This document shows, piece by piece, positions 63,715-64,000 of a stretch of 64,000 nucleotides of DNA; position 1 is the first letter of the stretch, and each line of letters begins with the position of its first letter. The notes below the pieces were generated by a model, which saw nothing but the letters and a program-made list of their open reading frames with translations, was not told the DNA's origin and searched no databases. The DNA is from Phalacrocorax aristotelis (lineage: Eukaryota > Chordata > Aves > Suliformes > Phalacrocoracidae): NCBI RefSeq assembly GCF_949628215.1, contig NC_134279.1, forward strand, positions 66,633,766 through 66,697,765, written 5' to 3'. The translations under genes were made by a program, and so were the position numbers.

Positions 63715-64000
63715 GTCAGTTTATGACATACTACAGTAAAAAAAAATCATATTTGTGGGATAGAACATATTACTGAAAGCCAATTATCAAAACTCAGTTA
63801 TCCCCAGTTATCTTATTGATGGGTTGCCATTGTTGCAGATAATGAATTATTCTGTGATTTTGAAACCTCATCATCTTCAGGTTGTTGGGGTTTTGGTTTT
63901 ATTTTTGGTTGTTGTTTTTCTAAAAAAAATTTCAGTATTTGAACTTAGACCACAGTGCAAAGGAAGTAGTTTCATAAAATAATATAGCCTACCCTCTACA
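63715..64000. other. FAM184B intron, right edge
   Basis: This stretch is AT-rich intron. I see nothing further in it. Confidence 0.6.

Overview
The window looks like bird nuclear DNA. It is AT-rich with two CpG islands, carries CR1 LINE 3' ends with the typical octamer-like tail (ATTCTATG type), and has two solo LTRs that begin TGTC(A/G)(C/T)GGTTTA and end in CA, a type I associate with neoavian birds. I cannot name the species. The gene order matches the amniote LCORL-NCAPG-FAM184B block, with NCAPG and FAM184B head to head.

Region 1 (1-20,158, minus strand): the first 15 coding exons of NCAPG, the Cap-G HEAT-repeat subunit of condensin I. Every junction can be placed on a GT/AG pair with consistent phase, giving about 769 codons. 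The 3' exons lie off the left edge. A solo LTR and an ancient L3/CR1-like fragment sit in introns. The promoter lies in a CpG island at about 19,960-20,730 and contains an E2F/CDE-like site next to a CHR (TTTGAA), the usual arrangement of G2/M genes.

Region 2 (20,159-29,185): intergenic, with no convincing gene. It holds a 5'-truncated CR1 (about 24,430-25,303) and a GC-rich block that may be an old repeat. A second CpG island covers FAM184B exon 1.

Region 3 (29,186-63,714, plus strand): FAM184B, a coiled-coil gene with a long first intron (18.4 kb) holding CR1, L3/CR1 and LTR insertions. Exons 1 and 2 and the exons at 54,529 and 63,502 are open and well conserved. The exons between and around them are broken. 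There is a TAG in the exon at 50,051 at a position that is Gln in the human protein (recalled from memory). The exon at 51,299-51,506 has a TAG, a TAA and frame breaks. The exon ending at 62,766 has an apparent 1-bp deletion. The simplest reading is that FAM184B is a recent unitary pseudogene in this bird, or is reduced to a 304-residue N-terminal product. This is the main finding of the window.

Other points are a well-formed but unrecognised exon-like ORF on the minus strand inside FAM184B intron 1, a long imperfect hairpin at 36,447-36,517, and G-quadruplex-type G runs. No CRISPR array, tRNA or rRNA gene was seen. All homology statements rest on recalled family sequences, because no search could be run.
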